Part shown: positions 33,427 through 43,127 of the stretch, in pieces | How the letters are laid out: each line of letters opens with the position of its first letter | How positions within the stretch are numbered: the stretch's first letter is position 1 | Assembly (NCBI RefSeq): GCF_002849595.1 | Contig: NZ_NRQR01000022.1 | Coordinates: 1-64,000 of the forward strand | From: Luteimonas rhizosphaerae | GTDB taxonomy: Bacteria > Pseudomonadota > Gammaproteobacteria > Xanthomonadales > Xanthomonadaceae | Direction: 5' to 3' | Length of the DNA: 64,000 bases | The notes under the pieces: model-generated | The model's input: only the letters and a program-made list of their open reading frames with translations | What the model was told of the DNA's origin: nothing | Databases searched by the model: none | Made by a program: the position numbers and the translations under genes

Positions 33427-35040
33427 ATGCACAGCAACAGCGACCGCCCGCCGGCGGCCGGCCCCACGTCCACAGCGCGCGCACGCGACAGCCGCGAACG
33501 CGACGCGGCGCATTACGACTTCATCGTCTGCGGCGCCGGCCCCGCCGGCTGCGCGCTGGCCGGCCGTCTCGCCGAGAACCCCGATGTCCGCGTGCTGCTG
33601 CTCGAGGCCGGCGGTACCGACGACGTGCCCGAGGTGCAGGTCCCCGGCCAGTGGCCGGCCAACCTCGGCTCCGAACGCGACTGGGGGTTCGTCGCCGAAC
33701 CCAACCCGCACCTCAACGGCCGCGCCATCCCGCTCAACATGGGCAAGGTGCTCGGCGGCGGTTCCAGCATCAACGTCATGGTGTGGGCGCGCGGCCACCA
33801 GGAGGACTGGGACCAGATCGCCGAAGCGGTGGACGACGACGCCTGGGGCTACCGCGCCGTGCTCGACGTCTACCGCCGCATCGAGGACTGGCGCGGCCTG
33901 CCCGATCCCGAGCGCCGCGGCAGCGGCGGGCCGGTGCATGTCGAGCCCGCGCGCGATCCGCAGCCCGCGGCGGTGGCGATGGTGGCCGCCGCGGAGTCGA
34001 TCGGCCTGCCGGTCTTCGCCAGTCCCAACGGCGCGATGATGGAAGGCCGCGGCGGCGTCGCCCTCGAAGACCTGATCATCCGGGCCGGGCAGCGCACGTC
34101 GATGTACCGCGCCTACATCTGGCCCCGGCGCCACCAGGCCAACCTCACCGTGCTGACCCGTGCGCACGTCGCGCGGCTGCTGTTCGCAGGCCGCGCCGTG
34201 GTCGGCGTGGAGGCCATCGTCGGCGACCGCCGCGAGACGTTCATGGCCGACCGCGAAGTCGTGCTGTCGATGGGCGCGATCAACACGCCGCGCGTGCTGC
34301 TGCAGTCCGGCATCGGCCCGGAAGAGGAACTGCGGCCGCACGGCATCCCGGTCGTGCATCACCTGCCGGGCGTGGGCCGCAACCACCAGGACCACGTCGC
34401 CTTCGGCTGCCTGTTCGAATCCACCCGGCCGCTGGTCGTCGGCCATGGCGGCTCGGAATCCACGCTGTACTGGAAGACCGATCCCGCGCTGCGCCTGCCC
34501 GACATCTTCCAGTGCCAGCTCGAGTTCCCGGTGCCGACGCCGGAAACCGCGCATCGCGGCGTCCCCGAGCACGGCTGGATGACGTTCGCCGGCCTGTCGC
34601 ATCCCAAGAGCCGCGGCACGCTGCACCTGACCGGCGCGGATCCGCACGACCGCATCCGCATCCAGGCCAACACGCTGTCGCACCCGGACGACCTGCGCGC
34701 GGCGAAGGCGACGGTGGCGATCGCCCGGGAGATCGCCCATGCGCCGGCCTTCAAATCGCTGCTGAAACGCGAAGCCATGCCGGGCCCGCTCGCCGGCGTC
34801 GAGCTGGAGCGCTACATCCGCGATGCGGCGATCACGTTCTGGCACCAGGCCTGCACCGCGAAGATGGGCCGCGATGCGATGTCGGTCGTCGACGGCCGGC
34901 TGCGCGTGCACGGCATCGACCGCCTGCGCATCGCCGACGCCTCGGTGCTGCCCAACATGCCGAGCGGCAACACCATGGCCCCGTGCGTCGTCATCGGCGA
35001 ACGCGCGGCCGATCTCATCAAGGCGGCGCACGGCATCTGA
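33427..35040 (+). CDS. GMC-family oxidoreductase (choline/glucose dehydrogenase-like)
   Basis: The 537-residue flavoprotein has the FAD-binding motif GAGPAG at 36-41 with E60, then GKVLGGGSSINVMVW and the second GMC signature around SMGAINTPRVLLQSGIG. The C-terminal active site has the His of FWHQACTAKMG and the Asn of MPSGNTMAP. The family oxidises alcohols or sugars with FAD and passes electrons to oxygen or quinone; the substrate is not evident. No signal peptide is seen. I chose the ATG before HSNSDRPP; one 33 bp upstream is possible. An exported alpha/beta hydrolase gene follows 50 bp downstream, so the two may be co-transcribed. Confidence 0.88.
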   Translation: MHSNSDRPPAAGPTSTARARDSRERDAAHYDFIVCGAGPAGCALAGRLAENPDVRVLLLEAGGTDDVPEVQVPGQWPANLGSERDWGFVAEPNPHLNGRAIPLNMGKVLGGGSSINVMVWARGHQEDWDQIAEAVDDDAWGYRAVLDVYRRIEDWRGLPDPERRGSGGPVHVEPARDPQPAAVAMVAAAESIGLPVFASPNGAMMEGRGGVALEDLIIRAGQRTSMYRAYIWPRRHQANLTVLTRAHVARLLFAGRAVVGVEAIVGDRRETFMADREVVLSMGAINTPRVLLQSGIGPEEELRPHGIPVVHHLPGVGRNHQDHVAFGCLFESTRPLVVGHGGSESTLYWKTDPALRLPDIFQCQLEFPVPTPETAHRGVPEHGWMTFAGLSHPKSRGTLHLTGADPHDRIRIQANTLSHPDDLRAAKATVAIAREIAHAPAFKSLLKREAMPGPLAGVELERYIRDAAITFWHQACTAKMGRDAMSVVDGRLRVHGIDRLRIADASVLPNMPSGNTMAPCVVIGERAADLIKAAHGI

Positions 35041-35090
35041 TGCCGGCGCCCGCTCCCGTCCCTGTCCCACGTCGATCGGAGGAACACCCC

Positions 35091-35879
35091 ATGCGCTTCG
35101 CACTCCCCACGCTGCTCGCCGGCGCCCTGAGTCTCGCCGCCGCCACCGCCACGGCTGAAACCCGCACCGCCGCGCCATTGCCCGCAGACGCGGCACGCAA
35201 CGTCGTGCTGGTGCACGGCGCCTTCGTCGACGGCGCCGGCTGGCGCGGCGTCTACGATTTGCTGGTCGAGCGCGGCTACCGCGTCAGCATCGTGCAGAAC
35301 CCGCTGACGTCGCTGGCCGACGACGTGGCCGCGACCCGGCGTGTCCTCGACCGCCAGGACGGCCCCACCGTGCTCGTCGGCCATTCCTGGGGCGGCACCG
35401 TGATCACCGAGGCCGGCCTGCACGACCAGGTGGTCGGCCTGGTCTACGTCTCCGCGCTGTCGCCGGATGCCGGGGAGACCACCGCGCAGCAGTACGAGGG
35501 CTTCGAGCCGCAGCCCGAATTCGTCATCGACACCCGGCCCGACGGCTACGGATTCCTCGACCGCGCGGGATTCAAGGCCGGCTTCGCCCACGATGCCAGC
35601 GACGCGGATGCCGCGTTCATGGCCGACGCGCAGGTGCCGATCCACATGAGCGCCTTCGCCACGCCGCTGCAGCATGCCGCCTGGCGCAGCAAGCCGAGCT
35701 GGGCGGTGATCGCGACCGAGGACAAGGCGTTCGACCAGGCCATGCTGCAGCACATGGCCAGGCGCATCGGTGCCGAGGTCACCAACGTGTCGGCCAGCCA
35801 CGCGCTGTATGCCACCCAGCCAGGCGTGGTAGCCGACGTCATCGACCGCGCGGCACGCCAGGCGGCCCAGGCGCGCTGA
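35091..35879 (+). CDS. Exported alpha/beta hydrolase
   Basis: The 262-residue product has a Sec signal peptide (cleavage near ATATAE, about residue 22) and an alpha/beta-hydrolase core. The oxyanion motif is VLVHGAFVDGAGW (about 39-51), the nucleophile is S99 in VGHSWGG, and a late His lies in VSASHALYATQP. The closest named groups are plant-type esterase/hydroxynitrile-lyase-like and salicylate-esterase-like hydrolases. It should act in the periplasm, probably on small esters. GGAGGA eight bases before the ATG fixes the start. It follows the GMC oxidoreductase gene in the same direction. Confidence 0.87.
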   Translation: MRFALPTLLAGALSLAAATATAETRTAAPLPADAARNVVLVHGAFVDGAGWRGVYDLLVERGYRVSIVQNPLTSLADDVAATRRVLDRQDGPTVLVGHSWGGTVITEAGLHDQVVGLVYVSALSPDAGETTAQQYEGFEPQPEFVIDTRPDGYGFLDRAGFKAGFAHDASDADAAFMADAQVPIHMSAFATPLQHAAWRSKPSWAVIATEDKAFDQAMLQHMARRIGAEVTNVSASHALYATQPGVVADVIDRAARQAAQAR

Positions 35880-36033
35880 CGCCCACGCATCGCCGCGCGT
35901 CGCTGCGCGGCCGTGCGGTAGGCGCGGTTGTCCGGGCCCCACCTTTACGGGATAGTCGACCGCGTTGTCAGCGCAGGGCGCCGCCGCCCTGCGAACGCCA
36001 CGCATCCGCCTGGCGACAGGACGCGGAGGGCGC

Positions 36034-37410
36034 ATGCAGATTCGACATCCCGGCGGCACGGGGCCGCGGACACGCCTGCGCCTGCGCGAGCAGGTGGGCT
36101 ACGGCATCGGCGATTTCGGCTTCAATCTCTACTGGGCCAACATCGCCGCGTTCCTGCTGATCTTCTACACCGACGTGATGGGCCTGGCGGCCGCGGCGGT
36201 GGGCACGATGATCCTCGTCACGCGGGTGCTCGACGCGGTCACCGATCCGCTGATGGGCGCCATCGCCGACCGCACCCGCACGCGCTTCGGCCGCTTCCGG
36301 CCCTACCTGCTGTGGGGTGCGTTGCCGCTGGCGTTCACCGGGGTGCTGACCTGGACCGTACCCGACCTCGGCGACACCGGCCGGCTGGTGTGGGCCTACC
36401 TGACCTTCAGCCTGATGATGCTGGCCTACACCGTGCTCAGCACGCCGTACTCGGCGCTGTCGGCGGTGATGACCAACGACAGCCAGCAACGCACCACGCT
36501 GATCAGCTTCCGCTTCATCGCCGCGTTCGCCGGTACCACGGTCGTCAATGCGTGCACGCTCGACCTGGTGCGCTGGTTCGGTGGCGGCGACGAGGCCCTG
36601 GGCTGGCAGCTCACGCTGGGGTTGTACGGGGTGGTGGCGTCGCTGCTGTTCGCGACGGTGTTCTTCAGCACGCGCGAGCGCATCGCGCCGCCGCCGCAGC
36701 AGCGCAGCGACGTGCGCCAGGACCTGCGCGACCTGCTCGACAACCGGCCGTGGATGGTGCTGTTCGTGCTGGCGCTGGTGATCATGGTCACCATCGTCAT
36801 GCGCAGCGGCGCCACCGTGTACTACCTCAAGTACTACCTCGAGCGACCCGACCTGACCGGCTGGTTCCTCGGCAGCTATTCGCTGGCGCTGGCGGCGGGC
36901 GCCGCGCTCACGCCGGTGATGACGCGTTTCGTCGACAAGAAACGGCTGATGGTGTGGCTGATGGCGGCCGTGGGCGTGCTCAGCTGCGCGATGTTCCTGG
37001 TGCCGCGCGATGCGATCTGGCTGCTGTTCCTGCTCAACACGCTGGTCGGCCTGGCGCTGGGGCCGAAATCGCCATTGGCGTTCTCGATGTATGCCGACTG
37101 CGCCGACTACACCGAATGGAAGACCGGGCGCCGCGCCACCGCGCTGACGTTCTCGGCCGCCACGTTCTCGCAGAAGCTCGGCGGCGCGCTGGCGGCGGCG
37201 GTGATCGGCTGGATGCTCGCGGCGATGGGCTACGTCGCCAACGAGGCGCAGTCCGATGCCTCGCAGCTCGGCATCGCGCTGCTGCTGACCGTGATCCCCG
37301 GAGTCGTCGCGTTCTTCGCGGCCGTGGTGATGCGGGCCTACCCGGTCGATGCGTCGACGATGGCCGACGTGCAGGATGCGCTGGATGCGCGCAGGGCGGC
37401 ACGCGCATGA
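36034..37410 (+). CDS. GPH-type sugar:cation symporter, probable cellobionate importer
   Basis: The 458-residue product has about twelve membrane segments and the signatures of the glycoside-pentoside-hexuronide family: [13 protein letters not shown] (about 25-37), [21 protein letters not shown] with [11 protein letters not shown], and the later [18 protein letters not shown]. Family members import glycosides with protons or sodium. Its stop overlaps the start of the phosphorylase gene (ATGA), and that gene in turn overlaps the gluconokinase gene, so the most likely substrate is cellobionic acid. GGAGGG just before the ATG supports this start. Confidence 0.88.
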   Translation: MQIRHPGGTGPRTRLRLREQVGYGIGDFGFNLYWANIAAFLLIFYTDVMGLAAAAVGTMILVTRVLDAVTDPLMGAIADRTRTRFGRFRPYLLWGALPLAFTGVLTWTVPDLGDTGRLVWAYLTFSLMMLAYTVLSTPYSALSAVMTNDSQQRTTLISFRFIAAFAGTTVVNACTLDLVRWFGGGDEALGWQLTLGLYGVVASLLFATVFFSTRERIAPPPQQRSDVRQDLRDLLDNRPWMVLFVLALVIMVTIVMRSGATVYYLKYYLERPDLTGWFLGSYSLALAAGAALTPVMTRFVDKKRLMVWLMAAVGVLSCAMFLVPRDAIWLLFLLNTLVGLALGPKSPLAFSMYADCADYTEWKTGRRATALTFSAATFSQKLGGALAAAVIGWMLAAMGYVANEAQSDASQLGIALLLTVIPGVVAFFAAVVMRAYPVDASTMADVQDALDARRAARA

Positions 37411-39779
37411 GCACGCTGCAGTACGGCTTCAGCGACGACGGCCGCAGGTTCACCATCGACAGTCCGACCGCGATGCCGCACGCCTCGTCGTTCCTGTGGA
37501 ACCGGCGGATGATGGTGCAGGCCACCTGCCGCGGTTTCGCCACCGCGCAGTTCATGCAACCCGAACCGGCGAAGTACGCGCATGCGCCGACGCTCGAGGC
37601 GCGCAGTTTCATGCAGCCCGAGCAGCCGGTCTACGCGCACCATCCGGGCCGCTTCTGCTACGTCAAGGACGAGGACGACGGCACGCTGTTTTCGCTGCCG
37701 CATGAACCCGCGCGTGCACCCGCGGATGCCTTCGCGTTCGAGGCGGCGCCGGACACGCTCATCTGGCGCATCGAACGCGATGGCCTCGCCTTCGAGTGGC
37801 AGCTGACGCTGCCGGTCGACGATGTCGCCGAGCTGTGGAGGCTGCGCGTGCGCAACAACTCGGGCAGGACGCGACGACTCAGCCTGTATCCCTATTTCCC
37901 GGTCGGCTACATGTCGTGGATGAACCAGTCCGCGACCTGGCGCGAGGATCTGGGTGGCATCGTCTGCAACAGCGTCACGCCCTACCAGAAGGTGGCCGAC
38001 TACTTCGTCCAGCGCGACTTCATGGACCGCACGGTGCTGCTGCATGCCAACGCGCCCGACGCCTGGGACGCGCGCCAGGCCGCGTTCGAAGGCGAGGGTG
38101 GGCTGCATGCGCCGTCGGCGATCACGGATGCACCACTGCTGGGCGGCCGCGATGCCGATTACGAAATGCCCACCGCGGCGCTGCAGTACCGCTTGGTGCT
38201 GGCCGATGACGACGCACATGAAGAGCGCTTCGTGTTCGGCCCCGCGCGCGACGACGCGCAGATCCACGCGCTGCGTGCGACCTATCTCGTCCCCGGTGGC
38301 TTCGAAGCGGCCGCGGCGGCGTATGCGGATTACCTGGCCGGCGGGCGCGGCTGCGTCGACATCCGCACCCCCGATGCATGGCTCGACGCCTTCGCCAACC
38401 ACTGGCTGCCGCGGCAGGTGTACTACCACGGCGACGTCAACCGCCTGACCACCGACCCGCAGACGCGCAACCTGCTGCAGGACCACATGGGCATGGCCTA
38501 CCTGCAGCCGGCGACCGCGCGCACCGCGTTCCTGCGCGCGCTGTCGCAGCAGGCGCCCAGCGGCGCGATGCCCGACGGCATCCTGCTCGTTGACGGCGCG
38601 CAGCTGAAATACATCAACCAGGTGCCGCACACCGACCACTGCGTCTGGCTGCCGGTATTCCTGCAGGCCTACCTCGACGAGACCGGCGACGACGCCCTGC
38701 TCGACGTGCCGGTCACCGATGCCGACGGCCAGGTCGCCAGCGTGGCCGCGCGCGTGGACAAGGCGATGCACTGGCTGCTGGCGGCGCGCGATGCGCGCGG
38801 GCTGGGCTACATCGCCCAGGGCGACTGGTGCGATCCGATGAACATGGTCGGCTACAAGGGCCGCGGCGTATCGGGCTGGCTGACCCTGGCGACCGCGCAT
38901 GCCCTGCGGCTGTGGGCCGGCATGCGCACGCGCCATGCCGGCAGTGCTGCGGCCGCGGTCTTCGTGCAGGGCGCGCAGGCCTGCAACGACGCCGCGAACC
39001 TACACCTGTGGGATGGCGACTGGTACGCGCGCGGCATCACCGACGACGACGTGACCTTCGGCGTGCAGCGCGACACCGAGGGCCGCATCTACCTCAACCC
39101 GCAGAGCTGGGCGATGCTCTCGGGCGCGGCCGATGCCACGCGTCGCGAACAACTACTGGCAGCGGTGGAAGCGCAGCTGGTCTCCCCGTACGGCGTGGCG
39201 ATGCTCGATCCGCCCTACACCGGCATGCGCGACGACGTGGGCCGCCTCACCCAGAAATTCCCGGGCTCGGCCGAAAACGGCTCGGTCTACAACCACGCCG
39301 CCGCGTTCTACCTGCACGCGCTGTATGAAGTGGGCGACGCCGACCGCGCCTGGCGCGTGCTGCGCGCCATGCTGCCCGGGCCCGATGCCGACGATCTGCT
39401 GCAGCGCGGCCAGCTGCCGGTGTTCGTGCCCAACTACTACCGCGGCGACTGGCGCGGCCATCCGCGCACCGCGGGGCGTTCCAGCCAGCTGTTCAATACC
39501 GGCACCGCGGCGTGGCTGTATCGCTGCCTGATCGAAGGCCTGTTCGGCTTGCGCGGCGAAGGCGACGCGCTGCGCATCGCGCCGCAGCTGCCGTCGCACT
39601 GGTCCGGGGCTTCCGTGGTGCGCCGCTTCCGCGGCGCCGAGATCACACTGCAGGTGCGGCGCGTGCCCGGCCTGACGGCCATGCGCGTGCGCGCCGACGG
39701 GCACGTGCTCGACGCGCCGCTGCTGCGCGGCATCGTCGCCGGTGGCCGGCATCGCATCGACGTGGAGTTGCCGGAATGA
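37407..39779 (+). CDS. GH94 phosphorylase, probable cellobionic acid phosphorylase
   Basis: The 790-residue protein has the GH94 layout: an N-terminal beta-sandwich starting [17 protein letters not shown], an (alpha/alpha)6 barrel and a C-terminal beta domain. The catalytic region is [10 protein letters not shown] (471-480), with the acid Asp in the GDWxD motif, and [13 protein letters not shown] lies in the barrel. The WCDP variant, the length and the NdvB-like sequence fit the 4-O-beta-D-glucosyl-gluconate phosphorylase group described in Xanthomonas and fungi. The reaction would convert cellobionate and phosphate to glucose 1-phosphate and gluconate. Start and stop overlap the flanking transporter and gluconokinase genes, which matches this pathway. 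No signal peptide, hence cytoplasmic. Confidence 0.82.
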   Translation: MSTLQYGFSDDGRRFTIDSPTAMPHASSFLWNRRMMVQATCRGFATAQFMQPEPAKYAHAPTLEARSFMQPEQPVYAHHPGRFCYVKDEDDGTLFSLPHEPARAPADAFAFEAAPDTLIWRIERDGLAFEWQLTLPVDDVAELWRLRVRNNSGRTRRLSLYPYFPVGYMSWMNQSATWREDLGGIVCNSVTPYQKVADYFVQRDFMDRTVLLHANAPDAWDARQAAFEGEGGLHAPSAITDAPLLGGRDADYEMPTAALQYRLVLADDDAHEERFVFGPARDDAQIHALRATYLVPGGFEAAAAAYADYLAGGRGCVDIRTPDAWLDAFANHWLPRQVYYHGDVNRLTTDPQTRNLLQDHMGMAYLQPATARTAFLRALSQQAPSGAMPDGILLVDGAQLKYINQVPHTDHCVWLPVFLQAYLDETGDDALLDVPVTDADGQVASVAARVDKAMHWLLAARDARGLGYIAQGDWCDPMNMVGYKGRGVSGWLTLATAHALRLWAGMRTRHAGSAAAAVFVQGAQACNDAANLHLWDGDWYARGITDDDVTFGVQRDTEGRIYLNPQSWAMLSGAADATRREQLLAAVEAQLVSPYGVAMLDPPYTGMRDDVGRLTQKFPGSAENGSVYNHAAAFYLHALYEVGDADRAWRVLRAMLPGPDADDLLQRGQLPVFVPNYYRGDWRGHPRTAGRSSQLFNTGTAAWLYRCLIEGLFGLRGEGDALRIAPQLPSHWSGASVVRRFRGAEITLQVRRVPGLTAMRVRADGHVLDAPLLRGIVAGGRHRIDVELPE

Positions 39780-40282
39780 CGGCCACGCCGCAGGTGGTGA
39801 TCGTCATGGGCGTCTCGGGCAGCGGCAAGACCACGCTGGCACGCCTGCTGGCGGAGGCCTGGCACGCGACCTTCCTCGATGCCGACGACATCCACGACGA
39901 TGCCGCCCGGGCCCGCATGGCCGCGGGCCTGCCGCTCACCGACGCCATGCGCGACCCCTGGGTGGCGCGCATCGCGACCGAGCTGATGACGCGGGTGGCG
40001 GCCGGCGAGCGCGTGGTGCTCGCGTTCTCCGGCCTGCGCCGTCGCCATCGCGACCGGCTGCGTGATGCCGGCCTGTCGCTGCGCTTCCTCTTCCTGCAGG
40101 GGGACAAGCCCCTGATCGCGACGCGCATGCAGGCCCGCAGCGGGCACTACATGCCGGCGTCGCTGCTCGACAGCCAGTTCGAGGCGCTGGAGATGCCGGC
40201 CGGCGAAGACGACGTCGTGACGCTGGCGATCGATCGACCGCCGGCCGAGGTGCTGCGCGATGCGCTCGCGGTTTGCGTGTGA
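39776..40282 (+). CDS. gntK: Gluconokinase (GntK/IdnK type)
   Basis: The 168-residue product is a small P-loop kinase. The Walker A motif is GVSGSGKTT at 12-20, followed by [39 protein letters not shown] and [18 protein letters not shown]. All of these are typical of thermoresistant gluconokinases, which turn gluconate and ATP into 6-phosphogluconate. The usual LPLTDxDRxPWL motif is present as [11 protein letters not shown]. Its ATG overlaps the stop of the phosphorylase gene, so it takes the gluconate released by that enzyme into the pentose-phosphate or Entner-Doudoroff route. Confidence 0.9.
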   Translation: MTATPQVVIVMGVSGSGKTTLARLLAEAWHATFLDADDIHDDAARARMAAGLPLTDAMRDPWVARIATELMTRVAAGERVVLAFSGLRRRHRDRLRDAGLSLRFLFLQGDKPLIATRMQARSGHYMPASLLDSQFEALEMPAGEDDVVTLAIDRPPAEVLRDALAVCV

Positions 40283-40452
40283 GCTTCCAGCTGCGGGCTG
40301 GAGGAAGTACCGGTCCGTTGCGGGGGAACGGTCAACCTCATGGGCTGGGCAGTGAATCTGCAACCGGTATCGCTGAGGTCACGACCCGGATGCGCCTGGC
40401 ACCGCTGCATGCGGGCGCCTGGGCGACCTGCAGGCGAAAGCGCCCATCCAGG

Positions 40453-40974
40453 TCAGCGGCCGTTGTAGCGGGCCGAGAACCGACCGTTGGTCACATGCAA
40501 GCGCGGCGCATCATCAGCGGCGCCATGCTCCTTGAGCACGCCGGAGAACGTGCCCGCCACGCCGTCTGCATCCAGCCGGGTCAGCGTCATCCCGAAGCGC
40601 GTGCCTGGGGCGCCGGCCGCCATGTAGGTGGTCGTCTGCCCGCGCCCGTTGCTGGCGTAATACGTGCCGTGCAGCTCATCGCGTTCGCCGTCATAGGTGC
40701 CCAGCTCGACACCCGGCGAGACAAGCTGGAAGGAAAAGCTCGACCCGCTCCAGTCGGGCGTCTGGCTGCCGCCGACCGTCACGAAGTGCACGGTGGGCTC
40801 GGACGGCGGATCGTTCGCACTCACGGCGGCGTTGAACGTCATTGGCGTTCCATCGATCTCCAGCGTCAGGTACTGCGCCTCCGCCTCTTTCGATGGTCCG
40901 CCGCCGCAGGCGACAAGCGCCGCCATCGCCAGGACGCCCACGGTGCTGCGAATCGGGTGCTTCAAATAATTCAT
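40453..40974 (-). CDS. Small lipoprotein of unknown function
   Basis: The 173-residue product has a lipoprotein signal (MAALVACGGG, Cys23) and a mature domain of beta-strand character: YLTLEIDGTPMTFNA, VHFVTVGGS, FSFQLVSPGVELGTY, GTYYAS and RFGMTLTRLDADGVAGTFSG. This resembles small jelly-roll-like lipoproteins with an LDA/GTFSG ending, as in proteins that describe a calculated field on the cell surface; no function is known. AAGGAG seven bases before the ATG fixes the start. It is alone, between the cellobionate operon and the repeat array. The convergent arrangement leaves about 170 bp without a clear terminator. Confidence 0.78.
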   Translation of the reverse strand: MNYLKHPIRSTVGVLAMAALVACGGGPSKEAEAQYLTLEIDGTPMTFNAAVSANDPPSEPTVHFVTVGGSQTPDWSGSSFSFQLVSPGVELGTYDGERDELHGTYYASNGRGQTTTYMAAGAPGTRFGMTLTRLDADGVAGTFSGVLKEHGAADDAPRLHVTNGRFSARYNGR

Positions 40975-41237
40975 CGATCGCTCCTTGATCGTCGTGTAGC
41001 CGTCATGGCCGATGTATCCGGGTCCAGCCGTCGCACCGAGCAGCTGTTCGCCTCGGAACCTACCTCGGGACGTGATCGCGTTCTATCGGGATGTCGGCCA
41101 AGGGGCTTCAGTTGAAGCTGGAAGCGAGCGCCAACCTGATGTCCGCCATAAGAAACTGAAGCCGTAGGCTGTCAATCGGAACGCGGTTCTGCAGTCTGAG
41201 TTCAGAAAAATTTGGCCTACAGCGCGACGCAGCATGG

Positions 41238-41502
41238 GAAGTGAACCTGACACCGTTAGTTCACGCCGCGTTAGTTCACGCCGTGTGCGCACGGTTGACC
41301 TGATGGTCTGGGAAGTGAACTTGGCACCGTTATCCTGCGGCCGCTAGAAGTGAACCTGACCCCGTTACCCTGCTGTAAGTGAACCTGGCACCATTATCTC
41401 GCGCCTGTTCTCTCCTATAGCCTGGGCGGCTTGTCAGTCATCGGTCCAAGCCGACTAACGTGGCGGAAACTGTTAGCTCCAGAAGTGAATCCGACACCGT
41501 TA
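41238..41502 (+). repeat. Five direct copies of a 21-bp repeat (left array of the island)
   Basis: Copies of GAAGTGAACCTGACACCGTTA and close variants start at 41238, 41312, 41347, 41376 and 41482. Each differs at a few positions, mostly in the middle. Between the first and second copies there is a tandem GTTAGTTCACGCC unit. The repeat recurs in inverted orientation at the other end of the neighbouring two-gene segment. This resembles REP-like intergenic elements mobilised by Y1 (RAYT) transposases, although no transposase gene is present here. The gap from 40975 to 41237 before the array shows no gene. Confidence 0.8.
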
Positions 41503-41512
41503 TCGACGAAAA

Positions 41513-43042
41513 TTGAGCGAGGATGCCGCTTTGCCCGCCAACTATGGTGTCGTTCGCTCCGTCCTACGGCAGTTCTCGCTAGAAGAGTCGCTTCCTCACA
41601 TCTGGCATTATTCACGGCTTGTATCGCAGAATGTGCCGCTACCGAGTAGCTATACCTACGGTAGACCGGGCTACTGGGACCGCCTCCCGCAGACCTTGTT
41701 CCCTCACAAGGTTGATCTGCTTGTACGCGAACTATTGCTGCATGCCGATCATTGGGACACAAAGCAGATCAAATCGCTTTCCCGTTGGGACGATTTGGCG
41801 GACGCAGTCAACGCCTTGAGGGACTTCGGCGATAAGTCGTTTGATCCGCATGCCGGGGGTGGAGTCCGGTTGACCCTTCATCGGTTGGCTCAGCAACAGT
41901 TCCCACGTTTTAGCTTGTTGACGAGCCCGAAGATGGGCCGTCATCTGGCGCTGTACCGCACACCGGCAATCCGCGAGGTGTTTGAGAGAAACCTAGGCAT
42001 CGGCGTGGATGCGTACTTCCTCATGGCGTTCGCTGTCATTGCCGGTTCGCTTTCCCGTCCGCACAACAACCTAAGAACGGATTACACAATCGTTGGGCTG
42101 GATCCAGAGCAGACCAAACGCTTCTTTGATCTGATCGTGGGTCAACGCAAGGAAATGCGAAACAAAGCGATTGAGGTACAGCGGTTGGACGATCAATGGG
42201 AGTACGCGTTCAACGTCTTCCATTACAAGCCAATGATCTCGCTGGATCCCAACCACCCTGAGCGCGCGTTCTGCCCTGTTCCGGCCGCATTGGAAAAGCG
42301 CGTGGTGGAAGGCCTGTATTACGATCTGGTCAACGCACAAGGCTTCGATAACGCCTTTGGTGAAGCCGTAGATGGTCTCATCGGTCGCATGCTCAGAAGC
42401 CTGGCGCCTGAGTGCGAAGTCTTCAAGCCGGAAGCTCTGATCATCGGCAAGTACCGGTACGACGGGTCTGACTGGATCATTCGCAAGGGCAACTACGATG
42501 CCCATGTCGAGTGCAAAGCCAAACGAATGTCGATGTCAGGACGTGTCGCAGACAACGTCCAAGCCCTGAGGAAAGAGCTTGCCAAGTTGGCCGAGGCCAT
42601 CGTTCAGAACTACGGAAACATCCAGCGATCTCGACAGCATGGCAGCCAACCCGGCATCACTGAGCGTCAGCATTTCAACTTGGTCATCACGCTCGAAGAC
42701 TGGCTCATTTTTAGTGATCTGACGTTCGATCTGCTGTACGAATTGGTTGTTGAGCAACTTGGCGCTGCGCGCCTATCCTTAGACCTCCTGGATGAGGTCC
42801 CATATCGAGTGATGAGCTTCGAGACGGCCCAGCACTTTTGCGGTGCTGTAAAGACCCATCCCATGGAAGAGGTGATTGGAGCGTCCAATGACGCCAAGTA
42901 CGGTGGCATGGCGTTTACACACGAGCTGCAGGATCGGTTCCCAGACGTGGATTACCACGGTGTGGGCGGCTTCGATGCAGATTTCGATGCGCTAGTAGCT
43001 CCAATCGTTGAAGCCAGCGGCTTTCGTAAGACTGCAGAGTAG
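41513..43042 (+). CDS. Hypothetical protein with a possible PD-(D/E)xK nuclease-like core
   Basis: I do not recognise this protein of about 509 residues. Its base composition is visibly more AT-rich than the rest of the window, with codon use to match, which suggests transfer. The frame opens at a stop just inside repeat copy 5. The only early start codons are TTG at 41513 and another four codons later; no ATG or ribosome-binding site is seen, so the 5' end may be truncated or unusual. A possible nuclease core lies near residues 320-340 (DWIIRKGNYDAHVECKAKR, with E-C-K). The C-terminal half is helical and rich in acidic residues. Confidence 0.65.
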   Translation: MSEDAALPANYGVVRSVLRQFSLEESLPHIWHYSRLVSQNVPLPSSYTYGRPGYWDRLPQTLFPHKVDLLVRELLLHADHWDTKQIKSLSRWDDLADAVNALRDFGDKSFDPHAGGGVRLTLHRLAQQQFPRFSLLTSPKMGRHLALYRTPAIREVFERNLGIGVDAYFLMAFAVIAGSLSRPHNNLRTDYTIVGLDPEQTKRFFDLIVGQRKEMRNKAIEVQRLDDQWEYAFNVFHYKPMISLDPNHPERAFCPVPAALEKRVVEGLYYDLVNAQGFDNAFGEAVDGLIGRMLRSLAPECEVFKPEALIIGKYRYDGSDWIIRKGNYDAHVECKAKRMSMSGRVADNVQALRKELAKLAEAIVQNYGNIQRSRQHGSQPGITERQHFNLVITLEDWLIFSDLTFDLLYELVVEQLGAARLSLDLLDEVPYRVMSFETAQHFCGAVKTHPMEEVIGASNDAKYGGMAFTHELQDRFPDVDYHGVGGFDADFDALVAPIVEASGFRKTAE

Positions 43043-43127
43043 AAGAGGCGCGTCGACCCTCAAGGCCGGGGGCAGCCGTGATTGCGGCATGCCCCCAGAC
43101 CAAACACAGCGTCAACCGACGCGGTGC

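Noticed and set aside
40284-40307. Imperfect hairpin after gntK (CTTCCAGC ... GCTGGAGGAAG)
   Set aside because: The stem has a bulge and there is no T-run, so I do not call it a terminator.
41238-41502. Possible CRISPR array in the repeated region
   Set aside because: The copies are imperfect, unevenly spaced and without uniform spacers or cas genes; they fit REP-like elements better.
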